Positions 1 through 12,163 of a stretch of DNA of 64,000 nt are shown here, piece by piece (the stretch's first letter is position 1; each line of letters opens with the position of its first letter). This stretch comes from Ptychodera flava (Eukaryota > Hemichordata > Enteropneusta > Ptychoderidae): the NCBI RefSeq assembly GCF_041260155.1, contig NC_091932.1:1302001-1366000 (forward strand), read 5' to 3'. The notes under the pieces were generated by a model that was given only the letters and a program-made list of their open reading frames with translations, was not told the DNA's origin and ran no database searches. The position numbers and the translations under genes are program-made.

Positions 1-2002
1 CACTATATCATGAAGTGTAGTTGTTACGTGACAGGAAACAAACAAAAGGTGAACTCAGCAGTTTCCATGTAAAACGAAATTTATTACGAAAATAAAACTA
101 ATTGCTAAGTCAGGGATAAAATACAAACTGAAAAAGTGTACAGACTACTTATCTCAGCTGGGATGGCAATTAAGCTCCAGTCTCAGAGTTGTAACAGTCA
201 GTCCGATGAATGAACAAGCTTGCAGGCTTGAAGTTGCACAAAGTTCACAGTGTAAATCCAGCATGGCAGTGAAGGTCTTGAAAATTCTTGAAATTAATAC
301 TGACGGAGTCTCCAAAGACTTGAAGTAACACGCAAGAGACATGATCCCAAATGTCTGACTGCAAGCTGTGCACGTCCCTATTTATGTGCTTACATAAGAG
401 CTGCTATAAGAACAATCTAGAACTTTTATTGACATGCCAATTATTGTTCTAAAATTATCTCTCTTACACAACTAATTAAATTTCCAGAACATAACACTAC
501 TAATTGAATTCAAGGTTGTGACGTCGTTAAGGGCAGTGACCTTGAGAATGGGCAGATCGTCCATGTAGCCGACACGAACACGAAGTGTCTGTTACCGGCT
601 ACCAAAAACTATGAAAAATAGTAAAGAATGAGCTACAAAATCACTATCAGTTTTAAGTTGCAGGTAGAATAAGTCTGTGCCTTTGTAAAAAATACTATAA
701 AAATAGTAGAAAGTGAAGAACCAGCTGAAAGTTAGTTGAGGAGACCTTGACCGCATATCATTTGCATCTCATTGTCGGCTACATGGACTGTGTGCCTGAG
801 AATGTTCTAGACTAATTAAACTCAGGTCATGATGAGTGTGGGGGAAAATGACATACATAACATAGTAAATATGTTGCATTTAGAAATGTCCTTTTCTCAT
901 CTATGGAGTCACATTTTCAGAATTTTGAACAATTGAGTGATAGAGAGAAATTCCTTTATATTTTGAGTTTTGAAGACATTGAAGGTACCTCTTCTAACAT
1001 ATATTTCAAACACTGTCAATTGACCCCAAGCAGCAGCCTCACCCGATATGTGTGTAATATTTGATTTTGTAACTTAATTGCTCTACCAAACTTCTTGAAG
1101 TGTGTTGTGCAATAAAGTTATCATTATTATTGAATAATGAGTATCGCAAAGTCCATGAATGTGACTTAAATAAATCCCAGTGATCCACCACAATGACGTA
1201 CATTGTACTATATACAAGGTCTATGATTGGCTTACCTTATGGACATGTATCGAGGTCTATGATTGGCTTACCTTATAGACATGTATTTACATGTAGGTTT
1301 TCTAAAAAGGCCATCATCTGCTCATGCTCGAGCACTCTGGAGCATGTTCCATAGCGCTCAAAGAACACTCCACAGCGATAGAGAATGCATGTCATGAATT
1401 CAGACTTTTATTTCACAAGGAAACTTTTTTTTTTAAATAGAGTAGGTTAATTTTAAATAAAGAGCAAACACAATGTAGTTTTAAATAGATTTAATTCTCA
1501 ACTAGAATCATCAAAATGTTGAAAACAGCAATTATTTCAGTCCAAATTGTCAGAATAAGAAACATACAGTCATTTGCGTTTACTTGGAGAGACATATTTA
1601 CAAACAGAAAGTAGTTCCCCTGCAAGAACTTCTTTATTGACAATTTCTCATTTGCAGATGGCCAGGTAAACAATGTCACGTACGTGCAGTATTTATTGGA
1701 AATTTTCACATTTTGATCACTTTGTAAGTCAATATTGCGAAGAATTTGGTATCAGATAATCCCTCGAATGTTTGTGTATTCAGGGAAACAAGAGTCGGAG
1801 ATAACATTTATGTAATATAAAGACACATGGATTACTTTCGTTTTGTCAATTGGCATATCAGCTAGGTTTAAAAAATATGGGGTTTATATTTTCATGTGCA
1901 ACAAGGAATATGGTAGAACATATGTAATAATATCGATTATGTAATAATATCAATTCACAATTCTCATTAAATAATATTCTGGACATACTTACCATCTTTC
2001 AG
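1..2002. other. Non-coding flank, probably intron of the SAM-domain gene
   Basis: No convincing exon is visible. A 36-bp segment is repeated twice in tandem at about 1217-1288 (core AGGTCTATGATTGGCTTACC). A sequence at about 1040-1135 ends in AATAAAG followed by TTATCATTATTATTG, which looks like the 3' tail of a retroposon or an old transcript. A 15-base word, GTCCATGTAGCCGAC, occurs near 557 and inverted near 772. If the SAM exon is spliced to an upstream exon, that exon lies further left or was not recognisable here. Confidence 0.4.
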
Positions 2003-2266
2003 AAACCAAAAAACCTGGGAGTGGCAAACATGACGGTCCAAGAAGTTGCATCTTTACTGCGGAATGATATTCGCATTCCTCAAGAAGCAATTGATAAATT
2101 TGTTCAGAATGAGATCGATGGATGCATGTTGATTTCTCTTTTAAAAGACGGAGAAGATTACAGCATTCTTGTGGATGAATTGAGTATTACAAAACTTCAA
2201 GCTATGAAGATAAACAAGTATGTGGTAGATGGATGGCGACCAAGCCATTCAGGCAAGAACAAATGA
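2003..2266 (+). CDS. 3'-terminal exon of a SAM-like domain protein (partial gene)
   Basis: The exon begins just after a good splice acceptor (pyrimidine-rich run ending CTTTCAG at 2002) and stays open to TGA at 2264-2266. It encodes about 87 residues starting KPKNLGVANM. The pattern matches a sterile alpha motif: TVQEVASLL opens the first helix, then an amphipathic segment with EAIDKFVQNEIDG, then LISLL, then the ELSITKL turn and a final helix MKINKYV, closing with DGWRP. SAM domains are helical protein-interaction modules that self-associate or bind partners. Here the domain sits at the extreme C terminus, so it is probably an oligomerisation or adaptor tail of a larger protein whose other exons are not in view. 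The internal ATG at 2030 could in principle start a short protein, but the acceptor in the right place and phase favours a spliced exon. Exon structure is seen; the SAM call is family-pattern inference. Confidence 0.65.
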   Translation, partial: KPKNLGVANMTVQEVASLLRNDIRIPQEAIDKFVQNEIDGCMLISLLKDGEDYSILVDELSITKLQAMKINKYVVDGWRPSHSGKNK

Positions 2267-2294
2267 ACAGAGCTTTAAACATCTATGAAGTCAG

Positions 2295-2518
2295 TTAACC
2301 CTTTGAGCACCACAGTCTATTTTTGTCCCCTTTATATTATAAACTCCAGTCAATTTTTCTTAGAGTTTTGCGAAAATTTTGTAAAAAAACTGTAGCAAAT
2401 GAAATGTGATGTCCATTTGGTCCAAAATTATCAAAAAATTTCAGAAAAAATCATAAAAATTGGCAAAATTTTGCACTAAAATTTTGGCAGGAGAAAATTA
2501 CAGTGCTCAAAGGGTTAA
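2295..2518. mobile_element. piggyBac-like MITE, copy 1
   Basis: A 216-bp interior (2299-2514) lies between TTAA tetranucleotides. The ends are inverted: CCCTTTGAGCACC at the left and GTGCTCAAAGGG at the right. TTAA duplication with ends starting CCC is the signature of piggyBac-type elements. It has no coding capacity and lies in the probable 3' UTR of the SAM exon. A second copy with a decayed left end is at 28144-28361. Confidence 0.75.
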
Positions 2519-3629
2519 TGTAATTTTGAACTGATCCATTTGTTACCTGAAAATCATAGAGTGTATACATTCAAAGACTGATGCAATTACTTTCTCATGT
2601 TTTGATTGATGCAATAGTTAGATTTAGGCTCTGATAACTCATCTGAGTTCATTAATTTCTTTACATTCATAGTACCAACAACGAAGAGTTTTTATAGTCT
2701 CCATTACTTACAGATCCAGGAAAAAATATTCTGAAAAAACTTGCCACAGCCAAATGGTGTATATGCTTCATTTTGAATATTAATATCATTGTAGGGATCC
2801 ATGTTTTAAACAAATCCCTCTTGATCTTTCTGTGCTGCTTTCCTTAATCATTCCAAATTGGTACATAAATGCTTGGTCAAAGATACAGAATGCAGTCAAA
2901 TGTGTTACGACAGATTTACACTGCCAGTTTGCAGGCATTTTCCACGATGTATGGGTACAAAAAGTACATGACAAAATACGGTATAATCATGATTATTATG
3001 ATATTATGATTATTATTGAGAACAGCTAGAATTTTACATGTTAAAAAAATATGGAACACCCATTCCATAACATTTGCTGTGTCCTGTCGTCCCCAATCAG
3101 ACCCCCATATGCAGTGAATCTGCAGCAAGTGCATCAGTGCATTCACTGTTGATTCAAGGTGTCATGGGGAACCACAGTAGACGATTGCCAGAATAAGTCT
3201 GGCATTCTGTACATACTTAAGTTCAAAGGCTATCCAGAAGCATATACAAGATTATGTGTTCCATACTCACTATAACTTGGAAGAAAAATTGTTGAACCCG
3301 GATTAAAACAGTCCGTAGCCGTGCAATTCGATGCTGAAATCACTAATGTAAGTTGTATATGGTTATCATGAAAATACCAAAAAGGATGCACTTGGCAGAG
3401 GTGCCACATATCGCCCTGGCCTCTGCTTCACATCTGGCGATACCCTGTGCCAATGTCTTTGTGCATCCTTTGCTGTATTTTTGTTAAAGTCTCATAATAT
3501 TAAAGAACACAGTAGAATGAATCATTGAAGAAGATAGTGGTTTAATTATATATACCGGTACACCATGTTTAATAAGATTTTTGTCGATTCAAGACTCAGC
3601 AGATATGTATGTACACAGACACTGCATGA
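2519..3629. other. Non-coding interval
   Basis: AT-rich sequence with no exon, repeat array or terminal inverted repeat that I can support. Overlapping short ORFs on both strands lack splice signals or family patterns. Confidence 0.4.
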
Positions 3630-4786
3630 CCTAACCGTCGATAGAGCTCCGCTGTGTTATGTAAAGAATAACTATTTTGTAACACATGTGTTGATGAAGG
3701 TGGAAATCTTTGATAGCTCATTTCATGATGGCCTGATCAAAAATGGCAAAAATAGCTGCACTGAAAAATACACAACGAACATCTCTGCCAAATATCAAAG
3801 CTATCAGATGAGCAGTTTTTTTAAGAAACAAATTTTTTAACCAAAAATGGCAAAATTGACCCAAAAATACAAAATTGCAGACATTATCATAATTTCAATG
3901 TATCACATTTAGATAATCCCTTTGAACTTGAATACCAAATGTCAAAGTTATCAAACATAGTTTTTGAGGAACAACTTTTTTGACCAAAAAATGGCAAAGT
4001 GCCACCAAAAAACAAATTTGCAGACTTCATCATATTTTCAATATATTACATTAAGTTAATCTGTAGGAACCCATATACCAAATATCAAAGCTATCAGAAT
4101 AGTAGTTTTTGAGAAAGAAATTTTTTAACAAAAAACGGCAAAAATTGACCCAAAAGTACAAAATTGTAAATTTCATCATAATGTCAATACATCATATTTT
4201 GATCATCCTGTATACAAAATATCAAAGCCATCAGATAAGCGGTTTTGTTCAAAAAAATTTTTGACCAAAAATGATAAAAATTGCCTTAAAAATACAAATT
4301 TGCATATTTCTACACAATTTTAACAAACCTGAAATATGTTAACCCCTAAGGAACCTATATTTCTAATATCAAAGCTGTCTGACTAACAGTTTTTAAGTAG
4401 TAGATTTTTAAATATTTTTTGATCAAAAATGACAAAAATTGCCTTAAAACTACAAATTTGCATATTTCATCACATTTTGAACAAATCTAAATAAAATCAT
4501 CCCTAGGGACCTGTATACCAAATATTAAAGCTATCGGACGAGCTGTTAGTGAGAAGCGGATTTTTGCCCAAAAATACAAATTTTCATATTTTATCACAAT
4601 TTGAACAAATCTTATTAAGATCATCTCTGGGAACCTATACTCTAAATATTGACGGAATTAGACTGTTTCGAAGAAGAAGCTTGGAATGTAATAAGTTGAC
4701 GGATGACAGATGCCAGACGACATGTGATGGACGACGCCATACATCCACCTATCATATAACCTCTGTGTCGCTGACAGTGGAGCTAA
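3630..4786 (+). mobile_element. Helitron-like non-autonomous element with ~140-bp tandem repeats
   Basis: The left part starts near GATAGAGCTCCGCTGTGTTA. About seven degenerate copies of a ~140-bp unit follow; the word CAAATATCAAAGCTATCAG or close variants recurs near 3790, 3937, 4078, 4215, 4352 and 4507. Each unit also carries TTTTTGACCAAAAATGGCAAAAATTG variants. The right end is CGCTGACAGTG (short hairpin) followed by GAGCTAA and then TTAAAA. A hairpin followed by terminal CTAA before a T is the hallmark of Helitron 3' ends. The 38685 region shares the same left-end sequence. No Rep/helicase coding is present, so it would be non-autonomous. The superfamily call is inference. Confidence 0.5.
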
Positions 4787-5916
4787 TTAAAATTTATCAG
4801 ATGTATTTCTAGATGAAAAATAAAGGTCAGTCCAGAAGACTATATATTAATCAAGAAAAGAAAGTTTTTATTGAGCTTACAGTCACAGTGAAGGTTTAAA
4901 ACTGAAATTATGAAGCTTAGAATTCTTTAAAGTTTTCATAAACAAATTAGACATACGGTATAGTTTCAGTATTTTAGCAGCATTGAATTTAACATACATA
5001 GTAAATCTTTTTATTATAGTGACAAAATTTTGGATTTCTATGTAAGATGTGAGGATGCACAAATAATGAATAGATCAAAAAGATAACATTAAAGCAAAGG
5101 AACGACACGGAGACAAGTGTTTGGCCCAAATCTGGGGTTACGCATGTACTGCCATGGCGGGGGGCAACGAGGCATCATGGCGACCTGGACGGCGGTACGT
5201 GACTCTGGGTACCGTGCAATGCGGACAACGTGCTACAGGTCGCCTGCGGCAGACCCATGACAGCTGAGTACCCCCTTGGAACTTTATTGTGTAAAGCTAT
5301 CAATATAGAGACATACAGTATCTTTTATTGTGAGCTGCTACCCTGCAGCGAGGCACTTTTTTTTTCTTTTTTTTGCGGAGGGTGGGTGGGAATTTTGCGG
5401 TGTGAACTTGACCGTGGCAGAAGTTGAAATGGACGATCTATAGCTTTGATCACACTGATATGCGCATGGATAATGACATGGAAAGGGTGACGCAAGTTGT
5501 TTAGATAACGGTAAATGAGGGCAGTTGGTAGATTTAGGTTACGTCTCAAGTGCATCCAGTAAGTGGTAGGTGTAGGTGACGCATGGTGTCACCCATACAT
5601 GTCAAGGTCTAAACCCTTTTCCCCCGTGTCCCTCCAGACGTTAACAATGCTTATAGCAAAGCCATAATCACCCATTATTTACCAAGGAATCAAAAACAAA
5701 GGAGAAACATTGTAATATATTGTGTGAACAGGCAATATTATATTACGTAGACTCAAGTTCATGTCCCTGGTTGCTAATCAATATCTAATACACCAATTTA
5801 GTCATAGATCATGACAACTTGATTTATTGGCTTTTTTCCTGTTCAATTTGCCATAATCGACATTATGGGATAAAATATTGCGCAGTATGTAAGAGAACAA
5901 CAGCTATTCATCCTAA
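4787..5916. other. Non-coding interval with a GC-rich island
   Basis: Mostly AT-rich with no gene. A patch at about 5105-5285 is clearly richer in G and C than its surroundings (for example ATGGCGGGGGGCAACGAGGC near 5154). It holds a 37-codon open frame without recognisable features. Confidence 0.35.
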
Positions 5917-7074
5917 GGGACTAGTCAGTTTCTTCGGCTGGGGGGTGGATTCATGGGGAAGGGGTGGTCACCCTGTTTTTGACTTTGGTGATAGGGGGGT
6001 CACCATGTTTTTGAAATGCCCAATGGGGGGGGGGGGGTCAGTGTGTTTTTGAATTTTGACACAGGCTCATCATTGCCTAAAATGCTAGTGTCAGCCACAA
6101 ATTTCATCATTCAGTTGTATTTTTCAGCGCGCCCTTCGGGCGCGTAATTTTAATAATCAGTCATATTTTTCAGCATGCCCAACATATCAAGCATACATAT
6201 ATCAGAGATATCTGTATGTTCAATATTTTTCAGCATGCTCTTCAAGTTCATTACTTTAATATATCAGACATTTTTCAGCATGCCCTTCAGGTGCATAGTT
6301 TTAATATACAAGGCATATACATTAGAGATATCAGGATGTTTCATATTTTTCAGCGCGCCCTTTGGGTGCCATACTTTAATAAATCAGAGATATATGTCAA
6401 AGATATCTTGATGTTTGCTAAGTGAAAGTGCATACAGTTATGAAATCTGCATTTCATATGAAAAGCATGACAAATTCCTGATACTTTTCTGTTCTCTCTA
6501 TGAGAATTCATGAGTATGAGAAAGCAACATGCACATGTACTTCACAATGTATATTTGATACAGTGACTTATTTTAGAGATAGAAAAATGACAAGAATTAG
6601 CTTTTGTTCTCATTGATGCAACTATTTTCCTTTGTGTCTCAGGTTTTCTGTAAAAAGATGCTTTTTTATGACTAAAATATTAACAGTTAAAAAAAAAGGC
6701 AGTTTTCGTCATTATTAGCTGTGCTTTAATGGTTTCAATGTTAAAAGAAAAGGTCATCTCAGACACTGCACATATCAGATTTGGCTAATATAGCTCTCTA
6801 TGGCTCCTCAGGAGATTTTATTGGATAGCTGGCGAGTCTTAACACCGATTAAAGTTTTTGATTTACTGCTTTTTCCTCTTTGATATTAATGATTGACATG
6901 CATTTCTGTTCAGGACATCTGGTTAAGCATAGAAAGTGTGGAATACATTCACAGCTGATATTCAAATTGTACTGTATTCAAACTTTAAGATTGACACATT
7001 GAAATTTCTATCTTACAACTGACATGTCAACAATAGCATTAAAACACAGAATGACTGTTTAAAAAAAAAAAATG

Positions 7075-7149
<75 letters not shown>

Positions 7150-7303
7150 TTTTTATATAATTTATATCCACCTTTTGTTTTACCGTTGTCACGAGGGGGG
7201 GGTCACCCTGTTTTCAAAATTTGGAATAGGGGGGTCAGCCACTTTTTGACGTCGGTAAAAATAATCCACCCCCCCCCCCCCCCCAAAGAAACTGACCAGT
7301 CCC
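5917..7303. mobile_element. PIF/Harbinger-like non-autonomous element, family 1 (complete)
   Basis: Terminal inverted repeats are GGGACTAGTCAGTTTCTT at 5917 and AAGAAACTGACCAGTCCC ending at 7303, flanked by the 3-bp duplication TAA (5914-5916, 7304-7306). A 3-bp TWA duplication and ends beginning GGG fit the PIF/Harbinger superfamily. The interior holds G-runs next to each end, a tandem ~60-110-bp repeat at about 6120-6400 with CAGCGCGCCCTTCGGGCGCG palindromic cores, and a (TA)n tract at 7081-7141. No transposase frame is present. A second copy in opposite orientation lies at 58948-59965. Confidence 0.75.
7081..7141. repeat. (TA)n microsatellite
   Basis: About 30 TA units inside the Harbinger-like element, followed by a T-run. 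The second copy of the element has only a short TA tract at the matching place (about 59136-59150), so the expansion is copy-specific. Confidence 0.95.
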
Positions 7304-7464
7304 TAAGTCAAAATTTAGCAGTTTCAATGCTTATTTTGTGATTAATATTTTTGGTGATTGAAGTGACTTTCATAACCATGATAATACAGAGCATGAAGAC
7401 AGTTGCATCACTTGTGTGTATATATACATAGGTTACTCTTCTGACTGTAGGCCTTTTTGGGCCT

Positions 7465-7659
7465 CTATAATGTCAGTTTGGTTTGGTTTTGTCTTAGGGT
7501 AGGTTTCTCCTCGTTAATATTAAATTTAAAGAGTTGATCTTTCCTCAGCTTATCTTGTCTATTTTCAAATGCTTGCACAGTCTTAGCCATAACAACTGCT
7601 TCTGGCAAACTATTCCATAAGTGCGCACTTCTTCTAATAGGTTGGACTATAATGTGCAC
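7465..7659 (-). pseudogene. LINE reverse transcriptase C-terminal fragment
   Basis: The minus frame encodes QPIRRSAHLWNSLPEAVV followed by ...TVQAFENRQDKLRKDQLF and a stop after about 64 residues. 'xxLWNSLPxxVVxAxTVxxFxxRLDKxxxDQ' is the well-known C-terminal tail of non-LTR retrotransposon ORF2 proteins of the CR1/Jockey type. The frame is cut off at its upstream end near 7660, where a short tandem repeat (ATAGCAAACAAGG words) begins. This is a dead, strongly 5'-truncated copy. The family clade within LINEs cannot be fixed from this piece. Confidence 0.65.
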
Positions 7660-7810
7660 ACCATACAGATAGCAAACAAGGCAACATCACTGTTAGGGAG
7701 ATTTCAGGTTTGCATAACAGTACAGATAGCAAACACTGCAATATCAGGTGGTACAGAGACTCTAAGTTTGCATACCAGTACAAATAGCAACCGGTACTGA
7801 TAGCAAACAA
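7660..7810. repeat. Short tandem duplication (ATAGCAAACA words)
   Basis: The word GATAGCAAACA with TTTGCATA(A/C)CAGTAC recurs about three times at roughly 68-bp spacing between 7668 and 7810. It sits directly upstream of the LINE fragment. Confidence 0.6.
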
Positions 7811-7969
7811 GATATACTGATTGATTCATAGTAGCTCTAAATAATAATGAGAATGATGATTCTGTTATTATTATAATTATAAATATACTGTTCATTTTTA
7901 CCCCAACTTCAATCGCAGAGAACTCTGAGGTCACAGATAACTGTTTGCAAATAAAATAATATTGTAGAC

Positions 7970-8204
7970 ACATAATAGTAGAAGACACATAATATTATAG
8001 TGCTTGAACATAAAATAATAGTAAATTAATCTAAAATAATACTTTATGTACATAATGTTTGCTTATGAAGTAATGCCTGATGCACATAAAAATATAGTGT
8101 CAGGAACATAAACAATGTTCTTTAGTTCTAAAATAATTATGTACCCTCCTAATACACTACTATCTGTAAACTTAAGTCAGCTGAGGCTTTCCATAAGTAT
8201 CTGC
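7970..8204. mobile_element. Half copy of the palindromic MITE found at 44051-44646
   Basis: The sequence from the AACATAAAATAATAG words through AACAATGTTCTTTAGTT to CTTAAGTCAGCTGAGGCTTTCCAT matches the right arm of the 596-bp palindrome at 44051-44646. Only this arm is clear; the left part is diverged. It ends at GGCTTTCCAT at 8204, the same terminus as the full copy. Confidence 0.65.
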
Positions 8205-9091
8205 CCCTTCCATTCCTTTCTAGCAAACAGACAGATTTTCGTTATTTCCATATTACTGAGTGGAAATGTATTCAAAACATAACATGGAGACTATGGACTT
8301 AGCCATGAGCCAAGCACAGAATGTGCTGATATTATGATAAAAAAGCCAGTGCATCATTCACCTACCACAGAAGGATAATACTGAAACATAGAGTGTTAAA
8401 ATAACAGGGAGTATTTGTATACAATGCAAGATGTGAGGTACATGAATATTCAGTATTGATAAGGAATCATTCGTATACAATTTTAATACTGAAATGATGC
8501 TTATTAATATAATTTGCATAAATGAATACTAACCCAACTCGCATCTTGCACTACCAGCAAGGGAGTATTTGGGAATGAAACTGATTTTATGATTAAAAAT
8601 ACGCAGGGACTATCTTAAAAAGAAGTAATTAAACTGTAGGCATTGTGGCTGGAAAGTTTGGCATGTACAGTTTACCGGTCAGCCTTTGTTTAACACCACG
8701 ACTTCCATTGTCATGTGTGCGGGTTGTGCTGTGTATATCCAAATTGTTCACTGTCATCAGGTCTCTCCTTTATGAATGTTCAAACCATGTAGAAATCACT
8801 TTACTAATGCCATAAACACAATCATCACCCACCTGTGCAGGTAGGTAAACATTCACTTCGTACCATATTTATCAATGTCAGCTAGGTGATATTGCTCACT
8901 GTACCCAAAGTGTACTTGTTTGCAGAGGGGTGATTGTTTAAATGGCCAGGAACTTTATTACTTTTGATGATTTTTTCACTATTTTTGTTTTGTATGTCCA
9001 TTGCTAGTTCTTGTTCTACTCCCCAAGGTATGTTGCAACCTTACATTGTCAATATGCGTTGAGGAATCTATACCAGCAGTAGAAACTGTCA
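8205..9091. other. Non-coding interval
   Basis: No exon, repeat array or element terminus that I can support. Confidence 0.4.
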
Positions 9092-9368
9092 TTGACCCTT
9101 TTCCTGCCAGACAGTGTGATCTTCCCCATCAGCCAAGTCAGTAAAAAGCAGTATTGAGCCAAAACATGACGTATTGTCACTCACTTGGCTTAGTGGTCTG
9201 TTATAGCATCTTTAGTCCAAAAAAATCAAGTTTACAGTATTTTTTTTTCAACAGCTTTCAAATGTACAGTATTATATTAAAATACACCATATGGAATATG
9301 TTATGTTTCATTAATTTTAACCATCTTGACCTGGTGGTGAAATATGGACTTGGCAGGAAAAGGGTTAA
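9092..9368. mobile_element. piggyBac-like MITE, second type
   Basis: Inverted ends CCCTTTTCCTGCCAGACAG (from 9096) and CTTGGCAGGAAAAGGG (to 9364) are flanked by TTGA on the left and TTAA on the right, a TTAA target with one mutation. Length is about 269 bp, non-coding. The ends differ from the CCCTTTGAGC family at 2295, so this is a separate family. Confidence 0.65.
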
Positions 9369-9529
9369 GATACTTACTAAACAAAACTTGTGAAAAAATC
9401 ATCAAAAAGTTGTGGCAACTAGCCTTTTGCTGAATGTTGCAAGCAATATTGCATAAGAAGTGCAAATTATTGTTATCTGATCTGTAAAATCATTTTATAG
9501 GTATGAAATTTTGTTAGTATCAGGGCTAG

Positions 9530-9655
9530 AAATCAAACTTTGCTATTACAGTTAGGCATCACACTTTGCCAGTACAGTTAAGCATCAGACTTTGCTAGTG
9601 CAGTTAGGCATAACATTTTGCAGCACAGTTTGAAATCAAAATGTTTGTTAGCATG
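9530..9655. repeat. ~32-bp tandem repeat, about four units
   Basis: Units read TTAGGCATCACACTTTGCxAGTACAG with variation, at 9535-9640. It is short and diverged. Confidence 0.6.
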
Positions 9656-10979
9656 GCATATTCCATAGTGTTGCAGCTACTGTGTGACATTTTGATCAGC
9701 TTTGAGTAAATTTATTTCAGATGTATTTTGAAAAACTGGATCTACAATGGGCTCGTTGTAGTTCTGTACATGACAGGCAGTTTAACGTATTCAGAGAAAA
9801 TTGTGTTATTTACTGATACTTTAATATGTGTAAATTCCTTTATGTGTTTCTATAGCACTATTATCAAAATTAAACATGAACAATTACACTAAGAAGAACA
9901 ATTACACATCCAAGAATGGGAAACGCAGTGACTTTGAACCAATGATTGAGAAAAGTAATCAGTCTGTCTCAATATCCAAAAGTTGCAAAAGCAGTTACTT
10001 TTAACAAGTTTGGTGTAAGCAAATTTTTTGTCACATTTAATCTTAAGATATAGATTATTGACTTATATGTGTGTTTGTCATTTTAAACATAAAACAACAC
10101 TAGAGTTTGTTGATTTGCACCTTGATGAGTTGTGTCGACAGGATAGTTCATGCTTTCTTGTATCAATTATACCCTGAAGATTTCACTGGTGCAGGTTATG
10201 CTTCGTGTTAAATCAAACTTACTTCAAGAAAAGTTTTAAACAATTTATTTGTCCTGTAAAATGATGGTTTTAATTTTTTTACAAAATTGCAGATTATAAA
10301 CTTGATTTTACTTTATTTTTACAAAACTGCAGATTACTGTATAAACTTTCCTATGTAAACTTTGCTACACAGTAGAAGGTTATTCATTCAAGGATTTAAG
10401 GTATATGTTGGTTATAACCAAAGATAAAGTATTTTCTGTTGCCAAGCATTGGGTTACTGGTACTGCTCAGCAAAGCGTCACTTGTGACAAACTGGTGTTA
10501 GTTTTAGGCCCCGATATCCCATGTATAATAGAGGCAAATAAATAAATAATAAATACTTGAAGATATCTGCATGTGCTCTCATTTAAATAAAACTTGTTGA
10601 CAATTATTAAAAATAAGGTCAAAGGTAGGAATACAGTTAGCAAATTAGATAAGATTGGTGCATGAATTTGAACATGACTATGCAGCAATTCATTGGGTAT
10701 TGCATAGTCATTATGTGCAGGATGCACAAATTGAAAAGAGAATTTGTGTCCAGATATGTCAACAATAACAATCCACATCTCTTGTATGACTGTATTGACA
10801 TCAATATGCTGTATGTACAAAGGTAGTGTAGTTGAATGCAGAACAAAAGCCAACAAAAAAGTAAAACCTCATTAAGGGTTACAACCTATAAATTCACCTA
10901 GGCTCCATACACCCATACGCCACAAACAAGAACAGTGCAATTGCGGAACATTACTGTTGAAAGATAAAAATTTGATGGA
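9656..10979. other. Non-coding interval
   Basis: AT-rich. The longest open frame (10467-10856, minus, 129 codons) has no recognisable domain or splice context, so I do not call it a gene. Confidence 0.35.
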
Positions 10980-12160
10980 ACAGAGTTCCCTAAATTATTG
11001 TAGTAGTAGTAGGTATGTAGTAGTTTTCAAACCATCGTTTATTCACTATATACACAAAATTGTACAAGGACTAAAAATCAGAAAACGGAAACCGGTTTCC
11101 AAAAAAGGAGAAAACAGAAAAGGAGAACCTTTGAAATACAATGAATTTACAAATATTTACAATATAAGTACAGAAAAATTCAAAACCAGCGTGAGAACAA
11201 AAGACGAAATCCCGATGACGAAAGATACTTTAGCTACGTGGACACATCGATGATAAGCGAGGGTATAGTTTCAGGATACAGTTCAACACTACCTATTGGA
11301 GAGAACAGAACTTTATGTTGTTAAGTGTATGTATGACCCTCCATCAGACTTTTAACCGATCCGAAGATCCCGTAAGGAGTACGATGGCCAGGATTAAAAG
11401 TCGACAATGACCAGGAAACAAGGAAATGTCAGTATATATGTGTGCAGGAAAAAGACAGGAACATGAAAGAAACCAAGGTTAAATGAAATCATTAATTACA
11501 AGGACTCCATTATCATTAACTCTACAAAGGGCGTCATTAGTCGTCCAAGTGTTCTTGAAAATGGCAAGTTGATCATTAAGTTTGTTATGCAAAAATTCTA
11601 TTTGAATTTAAGACGAGTTCTAAAAACTTATAGTAGTAGTAGTAGTGGTGGTGGTAGTTCACAAACAATCATTTATTTACAATTGCTATGAAGTTGTACA
11701 ATGAAAATACATTTCAGAAAAAGAAAGACTAAAGTTGAAATAGACAAGAGGAAAATGAATGGGATAATCTGATAAATAAAGGGAAACAATGAGTACATAA
11801 ATACTTTCAATGTAAAAAACAATCGGTAAGTCTTGAGTTCCAGTGACGTAATTGTTAGATGTTATGTTACCTGCAGAAGAAAGAAACACTAAAAGGTGAT
11901 TGTTCAGTGTATGTATGACCTTCAATCAGGCCTTTAACCAATCCAAAGATCCTGTGAGGAGTACGGTACCTAGAGGGCTAGAAGTCTACAACAACCAGGA
12001 GATACACAACTGTCAGTGTCAAGAGAAAAGGGTCAGGGAAATCAAAGGAACTCTGACAAAGCAAAGAAAGGGAAGGGACCAGGAAGAAAACTAGTAGAAA
12101 TGCCAGGATAAAAGCCAGGGTTACATTGCGTCATTCATGATACTAAGGACTCCATGTATT
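10980..12160. repeat. Two direct copies of a ~0.55-kb interspersed repeat with (TAG)n heads
   Basis: Copy 1 (about 10996-11570) and copy 2 (about 11631-12155) both begin with TAGTAGTAGTAG. They continue with CAAACxATCxTTTATT and TTGTACAA words, then share TGTATGTATGACC, TTTAACC(G/A)ATCC(G/A)AAGATCC and GGAGTACG, and end near AAGGACTCCAT. The trinucleotide head looks like the microsatellite tail of a retroposon lying in minus orientation. There is no coding region. The element family is not recognised. Confidence 0.6.
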
Positions 12161-12163
12161 GTT

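Noticed and set aside
3565..4812. Open frames in the ~140-bp repeat (also 12747-13022 and 39746-40304)
   Set aside because: Frames follow the repeat unit and are broken differently in each copy.
10467..10856. A 129-codon minus-strand frame with hydrophobic stretches
   Set aside because: Hydrophobicity follows from T-rich codons; overlapping frames are equally open and no family is recognised.
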